A DNA stretch of 11,272 bases from an uncultured Oscillospiraceae bacterium. Its GTDB lineage: Bacteria > Bacillota > Clostridia > Oscillospirales > Acutalibacteraceae. This document shows, piece after piece, positions 1 to 6,116 of the stretch (position 1 is the stretch's first letter; every line of letters begins with the position of its first letter). The translations under genes were made by a program, and so were the position numbers. The notes under the pieces are model-generated. The model searched no databases. It was not told the DNA's origin and saw only the letters and a program-made list of their open reading frames with translations. Where the stretch lies: positions 1 to 11,272 of the forward strand of contig URRK01000035.1 in assembly GCA_900550315.1 (NCBI GenBank), given 5' to 3'.

Positions 1-345
1 AAGCCGGTGGAATCCGCTTCAAAATTGGCCGGCTGCGCATTGGTTTTGCCGGCTTTAAAATACATTCAAAACAACTTTAAAAATGTCGTTACCGTGCGGC
101 AGTTGGCCAAGGTTTGCAGTTTAAGCCCCAGCTACTTTATGGCCTGCTTTAAGCGGGCGGTTGGGCTGCCGGCAATGCAGTACTTAAATTTAGTAAGGGT
201 AGAAAACGCCTGCAGCCTGTTAACCAACACAAAAAAATCGGTGGCGCAAATTGCTTTTGAATCGGGGTTTGAAAACCTTTCGAACTTTAATCGGGTGTTT
301 AAAAAGGCGGTTGGTTTAACGCCGCTGCAATACCGTAATCAGTAA
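1..345 (+). CDS. AraC-family transcriptional regulator, C-terminal part (5' end outside window)
   Basis: The reading frame is open from base 1 and ends with TAA at 343-345, so this is the last 114 residues of a larger protein. A GTG at base 7 is probably internal, because there is no room to see a ribosome binding site. The visible part is nearly all the double helix-turn-helix DNA-binding domain of AraC/XylS regulators. One helix-turn-helix lies around the segment VRQLAKVCSLSPSYFMACFK. The second carries the family signature in VAQIAFESGFENLSNFNRVFKK, followed by the typical ending GLTPLQYR. The sensing domain is missing, so the effector is unknown. It would act as a cytoplasmic DNA-binding regulator. 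There is no strong terminator right after it. Confidence in the family is high; the regulated genes cannot be inferred. Confidence 0.93.
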   Translation, partial: KPVESASKLAGCALVLPALKYIQNNFKNVVTVRQLAKVCSLSPSYFMACFKRAVGLPAMQYLNLVRVENACSLLTNTKKSVAQIAFESGFENLSNFNRVFKKAVGLTPLQYRNQ

Positions 346-395
346 TTTAAAGCATTGGCTTTCGGCTTGCAATTTTTTTGCTAAGGCAGGGGGGA

Positions 396-427
396 CTAAG
401 GGGCCTGAGCAAAGGCAATACCCTTAG
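396..427 (+). other. Imperfect hairpin upstream of the two-component operon promoter
   Basis: CTAAGGG at 396-402 pairs with CCCTTAG at 421-427. Inside it GCCT (403-406) pairs with AGGC (413-416), leaving AATA as a bulge. There is no T-run after it, so it is not a standard intrinsic terminator. It sits between the AraC-type gene and the promoter at 452-480 and could be an operator or part of the upstream gene's 3' end. The role is not known. Confidence 0.35.
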
Positions 428-451
428 AATTTACAATTACTTCATAATAAC

Positions 452-480
452 TTGCAATTCCTGTGGTAAAGTTTTATTAT
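452..480 (+). promoter_or_regulatory. Putative sigma-A promoter for the two-component operon
   Basis: A -35-like TTGCAA at 452-457 and a -10-like TATTAT at 475-480 are separated by 17 bp. They lie about 50 bp upstream of the response-regulator start. The -10 matches 5 of 6 consensus positions and the -35 matches 4 of 6. Position and spacing support it, but it was found by eye. Confidence 0.5.
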
Positions 481-516
481 AGTAAATGCAAAGCTCGGTA
501 AAGCTGCCGGCTTTTT

Positions 517-523
517 AAAGGAG
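517..523 (+). promoter_or_regulatory. Ribosome binding site that selects the TTG start at 533
   Basis: AAAGGAG at 517-523 lies 9 nt before the TTG at 533. The well-spaced site, plus the fact that the receiver domain's first beta strand begins right after this codon, fixes a TTG rather than an ATG start for the response regulator. Confidence 0.8.
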
Positions 524-532
524 TGGAAAGTT

Positions 533-1216
533 TTGAGTAAAGTTAAAATTTTAATTGTAGACGACGACCTAAATATTTGCGAGCTGCTGCGCCTTTATGC
601 GGAAAAGGACGGCTACGAGCCCATTGTTGTAAACGATGGCCGCCAGGCCTTAGAGGCCTTGACCCAGCACAACCCCAAGCTGATTTTATTAGATGTGATG
701 CTGCCAAAGCTGGACGGTTGGCAGGTTTGCCGCGAAATTCGCAAAACCTCGGATGTGCCGATTATTATGCTGACCGCCAAAGGCGAGACCTTTGACAAAA
801 TTTTGGGGCTGGAGCTTGGCGCGGACGATTACATTGCCAAGCCGTTTGACACCAAAGAGGTTATGGCCCGGGTAAAGGCCGTGCTGCGCCGCACTTATAA
901 CGACGAGGAAAGCAGCAAAACCGTTAAGTACGATAAATTAGAAATTAACCTTTCTAACTACGAGTTAATTGTTGACGGCAAGCAAATTGACACCCCGCCG
1001 AAGGAGCTGGAGCTGATTTTTCATTTAGCCAAAAATCCCAACCGCGTATTTACCCGCAACCAATTGTTAGACGAGGTTTGGGGCTTTGATTATTACGGCG
1101 ATTCCAGAACCGTAGATGTGCATGTAAAACGGCTGCGCGAAAAGCTGGAGGGCGTTTCAGATAAATGGTCCCTAAAAACGGTTTGGGGCGTTGGCTACAA
1201 GTTTGAGGTAAAATAA
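533..1216 (+). CDS. OmpR/PhoB-family two-component response regulator
   Basis: This 227-residue cytoplasmic transcription factor has an N-terminal receiver domain (about 1-120) and a C-terminal winged-helix DNA-binding domain (about 130-226). Receiver landmarks are all present: the acidic pocket D10-D12, phospho-acceptor D54 in the LLDVMLP segment, T81, and K103 in the AKPFD motif. The output domain shows the OmpR-type pattern, including the L..P..E..L segment (PPKELELIFHLAKNP), R..L...VWG, RTVDVHVKRLREKL and a closing VWGVGYKF. It starts at TTG, justified by the ribosome binding site at 517-523. The histidine kinase that should phosphorylate it begins 21 nt after its stop, so the two are co-transcribed. 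The HtrA-type protease gene downstream is a plausible target. No key residue is missing. Confidence 0.96.
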   Translation: MSKVKILIVDDDLNICELLRLYAEKDGYEPIVVNDGRQALEALTQHNPKLILLDVMLPKLDGWQVCREIRKTSDVPIIMLTAKGETFDKILGLELGADDYIAKPFDTKEVMARVKAVLRRTYNDEESSKTVKYDKLEINLSNYELIVDGKQIDTPPKELELIFHLAKNPNRVFTRNQLLDEVWGFDYYGDSRTVDVHVKRLREKLEGVSDKWSLKTVWGVGYKFEVK

Positions 1217-1237
1217 ACGCCGGGCGGAGCTTAAAAA

Positions 1238-2662
1238 ATGCAACTTAAATTTTTTAAAAAGTTTTTTTTAACAACGGCGGTTTTAATTTTGGCCTCGCTA
1301 ACCGTTATTACGGCGCTGCTTTGCTTTTTTGTTAGCAACTTTTTAATTCGCGAAAAGCAAAACACAACGGCCGAAAATTGCGCGGCGGTTGCCAAAACCG
1401 TTTCCTACATGAGCACCGACGAGGTGAAAAGTGAAAATGTGGTAAACCTTTTTCGGGCTATTTCTAATGTAACCGATTCGGTTTTGCTGATTACCGACCA
1501 AAACGGCCAGGTTTTGCTTTGCAGCTGCGAAAATTTTAGGTTTGGCAACAGCTGTAAGCACAGCCGGCAGCGGCTGGATACCCAGGTAATGCAGCAGGCC
1601 TTAAGCAGCGAGGGCTACAGCGGCAGCGGCACGCTGGGCGGTGTGTTTAACGAAATTTATTACACCACTGGCAGCGCTTTAAGAAACAGCAATAACGATA
1701 TGATCGGCGCTGTTTTTTCCTCTATCTCCAACAAAAATGTGCGGGTGTTTTTCCTTTCTATTTTACGCATTTTTTTGCTTTCGGCCTTAGTGCCGCTGGC
1801 CATTATGTTTTTTGCCGAATACTATATTTCCTACCGCTATATGCGCCCGTTAAAATTAATGGCCGAGGCCGCCAACAGCATGGCGCAAGGCGATTTTTCT
1901 AAACGAATACCCGTTACCGGGGACGACGAAATTAGCGAGCTGGCTGTGGCTTTTAACAAAATGACCAACGCTTTAGTGCAAATTGAGGGCACCCGCCGGC
2001 GGTTTGTGGCAAATGTTTCGCACGAGCTAAAAACCCCTATGACCACCATTGGCGGGTTTATAGACGGCATTTTAGACGGCACCATAGAGCCGGAAAAGCA
2101 GCCGTATTATTTAAACATTGTTTCCAGCGAGGTTAAACGGCTAACCCGGCTGGTGCAGTCTATGCTAAGCTTGGCTAAGCTGGAATCGGGCGAAATGCAG
2201 GTAAACAAAACGCCCTTTGACCTTACCGAAATGCTTTGCACCATTGTAATCTCGCAGGAGCAGCGAATTGAGCAGCACCGGCTGACCATTGCCGGGCTGG
2301 AGGACGACGGCAAAATTACCGTTGTTGCCGACCGCGATTTAATTTACCAGGTGATTTACAATTTGGTAGATAATGCCATTAAATTTACCAACGAGGGCGG
2401 CGAAATTCGCTTTATTGTTCACGCAAGCGCCGAAGGCGTGCGGTTCGCCGTACGCAACACCGGGCCGGGCATTGCGCCGGAGGATTTACCCCGCGTGTTT
2501 GAGCGGTTTTACAAAAGCGACCGTTCCCGATCAGCGGTAAAGGACAGCACCGGTTTAGGCCTTTACATTGCTAACACCATTGTTCAAATTCACGGCGGCA
2601 CCATGCAGGTACGCAGTGAGGTAAACCGGTTTACCGAGTTTGAATTCTTTTTACCGGCCTAA
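1238..2662 (+). CDS. Membrane sensor histidine kinase (HAMP, HisKA, HATPase)
   Basis: This 474-residue membrane kinase is the partner of the response regulator just upstream. A ribosome binding site GGAG at 1226-1229 is 8 nt from the ATG. Layout: transmembrane segment 1 at about 9-34, an extracytoplasmic sensor of about 130 residues, transmembrane segment 2 at about 170-194, a HAMP linker at about 197-250, a HisKA dimerisation domain with phospho-acceptor H262 (VSHELKTP), and a HATPase domain. The ATP-binding boxes are intact: N-box N375/N379 (NLVDNAIKF), G1 box (RNTGPGI, 406-412), F-box (FERFYK, 421-426) and G2 box (GLGLYI, 439-444). The sensor contains a small cysteine group, C95, C97 and C106, followed by H108. 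These could be redox or metal sensing or a disulfide, but that is inference. The signal sensed is unknown. Confidence 0.96.
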   Translation: MQLKFFKKFFLTTAVLILASLTVITALLCFFVSNFLIREKQNTTAENCAAVAKTVSYMSTDEVKSENVVNLFRAISNVTDSVLLITDQNGQVLLCSCENFRFGNSCKHSRQRLDTQVMQQALSSEGYSGSGTLGGVFNEIYYTTGSALRNSNNDMIGAVFSSISNKNVRVFFLSILRIFLLSALVPLAIMFFAEYYISYRYMRPLKLMAEAANSMAQGDFSKRIPVTGDDEISELAVAFNKMTNALVQIEGTRRRFVANVSHELKTPMTTIGGFIDGILDGTIEPEKQPYYLNIVSSEVKRLTRLVQSMLSLAKLESGEMQVNKTPFDLTEMLCTIVISQEQRIEQHRLTIAGLEDDGKITVVADRDLIYQVIYNLVDNAIKFTNEGGEIRFIVHASAEGVRFAVRNTGPGIAPEDLPRVFERFYKSDRSRSAVKDSTGLGLYIANTIVQIHGGTMQVRSEVNRFTEFEFFLPA

Positions 2663-2668
2663 GGCCGG
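2654..2668 (+). other. GC-rich hairpin with the kinase stop codon in its loop
   Basis: CCGGCC (2654-2659) and GGCCGG (2663-2668) flank TAA (2660-2662), which is the kinase stop codon. The hairpin is perfect but has no T-run after it, so it is not a clear intrinsic terminator. It may protect the 3' end of the message or attenuate read-through into the protease gene. Confidence 0.4.
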
Positions 2669-2690
2669 CGAGGGTTTACTAAGGCCGCCC

Positions 2691-2762
2691 CTTAAAATTT
2701 TAAGACTGCGCTTAAAAGCACAAGCTGATTTTTAAACGCCCTACGCGTCGGGCGGCGCCCGA
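2691..2762 (+). other. Kinase-to-protease gap with two palindromes, no clear promoter
   Basis: The 154-nt gap between the kinase and the protease contains a perfect 14-bp AT palindrome (CTTAAAATTTTAAG, 2691-2704) and a hairpin TCGGGC/GCCCGA (2748-2753 and 2757-2762). Neither is followed by a T-run. I see no convincing -35/-10 pair here. Either could be an operator for the adjacent response regulator, or the genes could share one transcript. This is inference. Confidence 0.3.
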
Positions 2763-2816
2763 GCAACAAAAATAATCATCTTATTTTGGCAGCATTGCTG
2801 CAGGGAGGTTCGTAAT

Positions 2817-4376
2817 ATGGATGAACACAATTTTAAAAAACCGTACGGGTCGCTTGAAAATGCGCCGCAGCCGGACGAACAATCTAAGACCGAACAGACC
2901 AAGCCTGAACAGTCTAAGTCTGAACAGCCCAAAGCGGAGCAACCAATAGCTCAACAGCCTGAAGCTGGGCAGTCGGGCGCCCAGACGCAGCCCGAACCGG
3001 TTCGCACGGCGGCTGCGCCGGAGCAGGAGCTGGATTTAGACCCGGCGCTGGACCGCGGCATTGAGGAGCCGGAAAACGGCGAAACGCCCGAACCGCCGGT
3101 TGAGCAGCCGGCCGAGCCGGAGCCGATTGCGCCGCTTATGCCGATTATTGAGCAAGCCCCCTATGTTAAGCAATCGCAGGGCGAGGCTCCCAAAAGCGGC
3201 GGTATTCGCCTTTTTGCCGGTATTGTTGCCGCCGTGCTGGTAATGTGCGCCTGCGTAACGGGCGGTTACTTTATGGGCTCGGGTCGTTCGGCCGGCAGCG
3301 GCAAGGTAGACCTTGCCACCAAGCCGGAGGCCAAGGATGCCAAAAGCATTTCAGAGGTTTACGCCGCGGTAGACCCCTCGGTGGTAGGCATTTATGTTTA
3401 TAACGAAAACGGCATTGCCTCCAGCGCCAGCGGCGTGGTTTACAAAAACGGCTACATTGTAACCAACGACCACATTTACGACGGCACGCAAAACCCAAAA
3501 TTTAAAATTTACACCTACGACGGTAAAAGCTACGACGCCACCTATGTAGCCGGGGACACCCGCAGCGACCTGGCCGTTTTAAAAACTAACGCCACCGGCT
3601 TAAAGGCTGCTACCTTCGGCAATTCCGACGAATTAGCCGTTGGCGAAACGGTGGTAGCGGTTGGCTGCTCTAACGGGGCCGATGAAGAAGCCGCGCTTTC
3701 GCAGGGGTGCATTTCGGCATTAAACCGCCGCCTTTCAATTACCAGTAAGTACACCGGCAAGTTTATTCAAACCGATTCGGCCATTAACCCCGGCAATTCG
3801 GGCGGCGCGCTGTGCAACCTGTACGGCCAGGTGGTTGGTATTACCTCGGCCAAGCTGGTAGATTCCCAGTACGATAATGTTGGCTTTGCCATTCCAACCG
3901 TGCAGATGAAAAAGGTGGCCGATTCTTTAATTGCGAACGGTTATGTTAAGGGGCGCGCAAAGCTGGGCATTTCTTATTACAATGTAACCTCTTTAGCGGC
4001 CGAAATTAACAATGTGCCAAGTGGCCTGCAAATTGCCCAAATAGATGAGAAAAGCGGCCTGTACGGCAAAGCCGAAGTGAAGGATATTATTACCCATGTG
4101 AATGAAAAAGAGCTTACCTCGGCCGAGGTGTTGTTTGATGTTTTAGAAAACAGCACCGCCGGGCAAACCTTAAACCTTACCCTTTATTCGGCAAGCAAAA
4201 AAACCGCGTACACCTGCCAGGTAAAGCTGCTGGAGGATAAAGGCAGCTCCAGCTACAATAACAGCAGCAGTAGCGGCAATAGCAGCAGCGGCAGTAAAAC
4301 AACACCAAAAGAGGATGATAACAGCAGCAAAAATCAATACAACTCCTCACAGTTCAGTTTTCCTAACGGTAATTGA
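2817..4376 (+). CDS. HtrA/DegP-type membrane-anchored serine protease with PDZ domain
   Basis: This 519-residue protein is a trypsin-like protease expected to degrade or refold misfolded exported proteins outside the membrane. The start is fixed by GGGAGG at 2803-2808, 8 nt before the ATG. The first ~125 residues are a Gln/Glu/Pro-rich cytoplasmic tail containing degenerate 5-residue repeats. A single transmembrane segment spans about 130-153. The protease domain runs about 178-372 with the catalytic triad H219 (TNDHIYDG), D251 (RSDLAVLK) and S328 (NPGNSGGAL). A PDZ-like domain follows at about 380-470. The last ~45 residues are a Ser/Asn-rich linker-like tail. The His motif reads TNDH rather than the common TNAH. 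It follows a two-component system, as in Gram-positive secretion-stress loci, and a terminator closes the unit at 4415-4450. Confidence 0.95.
   Translation: MDEHNFKKPYGSLENAPQPDEQSKTEQTKPEQSKSEQPKAEQPIAQQPEAGQSGAQTQPEPVRTAAAPEQELDLDPALDRGIEEPENGETPEPPVEQPAEPEPIAPLMPIIEQAPYVKQSQGEAPKSGGIRLFAGIVAAVLVMCACVTGGYFMGSGRSAGSGKVDLATKPEAKDAKSISEVYAAVDPSVVGIYVYNENGIASSASGVVYKNGYIVTNDHIYDGTQNPKFKIYTYDGKSYDATYVAGDTRSDLAVLKTNATGLKAATFGNSDELAVGETVVAVGCSNGADEEAALSQGCISALNRRLSITSKYTGKFIQTDSAINPGNSGGALCNLYGQVVGITSAKLVDSQYDNVGFAIPTVQMKKVADSLIANGYVKGRAKLGISYYNVTSLAAEINNVPSGLQIAQIDEKSGLYGKAEVKDIITHVNEKELTSAEVLFDVLENSTAGQTLNLTLYSASKKTAYTCQVKLLEDKGSSSYNNSSSSGNSSSGSKTTPKEDDNSSKNQYNSSQFSFPNGN
2877..2981 (+). repeat. 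Degenerate 15-bp tandem repeats encoding EQxKx units
   Basis: Seven in-frame 15-bp units encode five-residue repeats in the cytoplasmic tail of the protease (residues 21-55): EQSKT, EQTKP, EQSKS, EQPKA, EQPIA, QQPEA, GQSGA. The first units are the most alike and the later ones have drifted. The repeat count could vary between strains by slippage without breaking the frame. Confidence 0.75.
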
Positions 4377-4414
4377 GCCGCATAAAAACGGCAATTCAAT
4401 TGTATGAAGTTTGT

Positions 4415-4450
4415 GGGGCAATCGGTTTGGCCGGTTGCCCCGCTTTTTTT
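4415..4450 (+). terminator. Rho-independent terminator after the HtrA-type gene
   Basis: GGGGCAA (4415-4421) pairs with TTGCCCC (4435-4441), extended inward by one T-G wobble and three GC pairs around the loop at 4426-4430. Seven T's follow at 4444-4450. It lies 38 nt after the protease stop and separates it from the GH27 gene. Confidence 0.9.
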
Positions 4451-4495
4451 GCAAGTAAAAATGCCCAATTTTATAAATTAATACCCGATTTTGGC

Positions 4496-4524
4496 TTGTT
4501 TTGCCCTTTTTGGGCTGTTATACT
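4496..4524 (+). promoter_or_regulatory. Putative sigma-A promoter of the GH27 gene, with overlapping inverted repeats
   Basis: TTGTTT (4496-4501) and TATACT (4519-4524) are 17 bp apart, between the upstream terminator and the GH27 start. GCCC/GGGC (4503-4506 and 4512-4515) lies in the spacer. GGGCTG (4512-4517) and CAGCCC (4537-4542) bracket the -10, with another GGGCTG at 4568-4573. These repeats would suit a repressor site responding to sugar, but no regulator is identified. Confidence 0.6.
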
Positions 4525-4581
4525 TACAATTAGAGTCAGCCCTTGCAAAAAACAAAATTTAAAACACGGGCTGCAATCATT

Positions 4582-4586
4582 GGAGG
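4582..4586 (+). promoter_or_regulatory. Ribosome binding site fixing the GH27 start at 4595
   Basis: GGAGG at 4582-4586 lies 8 nt before ATG 4595. This sets the start far downstream of the longest open frame (which opens at 4373), whose extra 74 codons cover the terminator and promoter and are not coding. Confidence 0.85.
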
Positions 4587-4594
4587 TATATAAA

Positions 4595-5770
4595 ATGATG
4601 AAAGTAATTAACACCCCGCCTTTGGGCTGGAACTCTTGGAACACCTTTACTTGGGAGATCAACGAGGACTTAATTAAAGAAACCGTTGACACCATGGTAG
4701 AAAAAGGCTACAAAGACGCCGGGTACGAATATGTGATTATTGACGACTGCTGGTCTTTAAAAGAGCGGGACGAAAACGGCCGCCTGGTACCGGACCCGAA
4801 AAAATTCCCGAACGGCATGAAAGCGGTTGCCGATTACATTCACGCTCACGGGCTAAAGTTTGGTATGTACTCCTGCGCCGGCCCGTTAACCTGCGCCGGC
4901 TACCCCGGCAGCTACGAGCACGAGCAAATTGACGCAGAGACTTTTGCCGAGTGGGAGGTTGACTACTTAAAGTACGATTTTTGTTTCCATTCCGCTGCCG
5001 TAACCGGGCCTAATTTGTACCGCCGCATGGGCGTTGCCTTAGCCAACTGCGGGCGGGAGATTTTATTCAGCGCCTGCTCCTGGGGCATTTGCGAAACGGC
5101 TTACTGGGCCAAAACAATTGGCGCCGGTGCCTGGCGCTCTACGGTAGATATTATGGATAACTTTAATTCTATTCGTAAGCTGGCGTTAGAGCAGTTTAAC
5201 AAACACATTTACGCCGGCAAGGGCTGCTTTAACGATATGGATATGCTGGTAGTTGGCATGGAGCGCACCGGCAATATTGACGGCGACGACCACGACGATT
5301 TAAATGCCTGCGGGCCGACCGAATACCGCACCCACTTTTCTTTCTGGGCGCTGTTAAATTCCCCGCTTATTATGGGCTGCGACATTCGCAAGGTTAAAGA
5401 GGAATACCGCGTAATGATGCAGAATAAAGAGGTGCTGGCTATTAACCAAGACCCGGCTCAGGGCCAGGCTTTTGAGGTTTACAACAATATGCAGGACCCG
5501 CAGGGCTACAACCACCCTAAAGAGAACAGCACCTGGGCCAAATATTTAGCCAACGGCGATATTGCCATTGGTATGTTCAACTTCTCCGACCGTGACAACC
5601 GCAATTTTATTACCATGGAATCTATTGGCCTGCCCGAAAGCTGCGGCAAAACGGTTGAACTGCTGGATGTTTGGAGCGGCGAAAAAATTGAGGTTAAAAA
5701 CGGCATTTATATGACCAACCTTAAAGCGCACGATTGCCGCTTGTTCCGCGCTAAGGTAATAAACAAATAA
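4595..5770 (+). CDS. GH27-family glycoside hydrolase, likely alpha-galactosidase
   Basis: This 391-residue enzyme has no signal peptide, so it is probably cytoplasmic and acts on imported alpha-galactosides. GH27 (retaining, (beta/alpha)8 barrel) is shown by the opening TPPLGWNSWNTF, YVIIDDCW (47-53), GMYSCAG (90-96), nucleophile D128 in YLKYDFC, and D185 in RSTVDI as the likely acid/base. A C-terminal beta domain follows from about residue 300. The ribosome binding site at 4582-4586 fixes the start. The substrate-recognition segment reads CSWGI (161-165). Human alpha-galactosidase A has Glu, and human alpha-N-acetylgalactosaminidase has Ser, right after that Cys. The Ser here therefore raises the possibility of N-acetylgalactosamine activity, although the later Ile is more like the galactosidase Leu. 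The family call is firm; the exact substrate is open. It has its own promoter and is coupled to the zinc-ribbon gene after it. Confidence 0.95.
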   Translation: MMKVINTPPLGWNSWNTFTWEINEDLIKETVDTMVEKGYKDAGYEYVIIDDCWSLKERDENGRLVPDPKKFPNGMKAVADYIHAHGLKFGMYSCAGPLTCAGYPGSYEHEQIDAETFAEWEVDYLKYDFCFHSAAVTGPNLYRRMGVALANCGREILFSACSWGICETAYWAKTIGAGAWRSTVDIMDNFNSIRKLALEQFNKHIYAGKGCFNDMDMLVVGMERTGNIDGDDHDDLNACGPTEYRTHFSFWALLNSPLIMGCDIRKVKEEYRVMMQNKEVLAINQDPAQGQAFEVYNNMQDPQGYNHPKENSTWAKYLANGDIAIGMFNFSDRDNRNFITMESIGLPESCGKTVELLDVWSGEKIEVKNGIYMTNLKAHDCRLFRAKVINK

Positions 5771-5980
5771 ATGGGCGGCAGCAACTGTGAGCGCTGCGGC
5801 GCTCGACTAACCGGGGACGATGTTGGCCTGCACCGCAAAATGATTAACCGCGAGGCCGAAAGCTTTTTGTGTAAGGCCTGCCTGGCAAAGGAGTTTAACT
5901 GCAGCGTAGCGTATTTAGATAACCGCATTTTGCAGTTTAAACAGGCCGGGTGCCTGCTGTTCCCCCCGTTAGAAGATTAA
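5771..5980 (+). CDS. Small zinc-ribbon-like protein of unknown function
   Basis: This 69-residue protein has two CxxC pairs (C6/C9 and C34/C37) spaced as in a zinc ribbon, with a fifth Cys at 44. A predicted helical tail around CSVAYLDNRILQFKQAGC ends in FPP. Its ATG follows the GH27 stop codon with no gap (TAA then ATG). The nearest AAGG (5753-5756) is 14 nt upstream, too far for a good ribosome site, so translation is probably coupled to the GH27 gene. The coding frame is supported by the conserved-looking cysteine spacing and by a terminator right after the stop. It resembles small uncharacterised proteins I associate with Clostridia but cannot name. Binding of nucleic acid or a protein partner is possible; no function is claimed. 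Confidence 0.8.
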   Translation: MGGSNCERCGARLTGDDVGLHRKMINREAESFLCKACLAKEFNCSVAYLDNRILQFKQAGCLLFPPLED

Positions 5981-5988
5981 TTTTAATT

Positions 5989-6058
5989 TTGCACCCTTGG
6001 CTTTTGGCCGGCAAGCTGTAATTTTTGCCGGGTTAAAATACCGGGGTGCAATTTTTTT
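5989..6058 (+). terminator. Rho-independent terminator after the GH27/zinc-ribbon unit
   Basis: An outer stem TTGCACCC (5989-5996) with GGGTGCAA (6044-6051) encloses an inner hairpin CCGGCAA (6008-6014) with TTGCCGG (6025-6031). Seven T's follow at 6052-6058. The 10-nt gap from the zinc-ribbon stop fits a terminator for that transcript. Confidence 0.85.
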
Positions 6059-6068
6059 AAAACGAATT

Positions 6069-6074
6069 TATAAT
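6069..6074 (+). promoter_or_regulatory. Putative -10 element of the recombinase promoter
   Basis: A perfect TATAAT stands at 6069-6074, 43 nt before the recombinase ATG. The matching -35 position (6046-6051, GTGCAA) is poor and overlaps the upstream terminator. The promoter would be weak or activator-dependent, which suits a rarely needed recombinase. Transcription would begin near 6081. Confidence 0.45.
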
Positions 6075-6106
6075 AACCTCTAAAAGTAATACAATTTTTG
6101 GAGGTT
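6075..6106 (+). promoter_or_regulatory. Hairpin that would hide the recombinase ribosome binding site in read-through RNA
   Basis: AACCTCTAAAA (6075-6085) can pair with TTTTGGAGGTT (6096-6106) with one G-U pair and a 10-nt loop. The right arm contains the GGAGG ribosome binding site at 6100-6104. If the promoter at 6069-6074 is used, transcripts start around 6081 and lack half of the left arm, leaving the site open. Transcripts entering from upstream would have it sequestered. The pairing is seen; the role is inferred by analogy with transposase genes protected from outside transcription. Confidence 0.5.
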
Positions 6107-6116
6107 TAAAAAGAAC

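Noticed and set aside
4373..4594. Extension of the GH27 reading frame 74 codons upstream
   Set aside because: It covers the protease terminator and the GH27 promoter, lacks a ribosome site at its start, and the GH27 fold begins right after ATG 4595.
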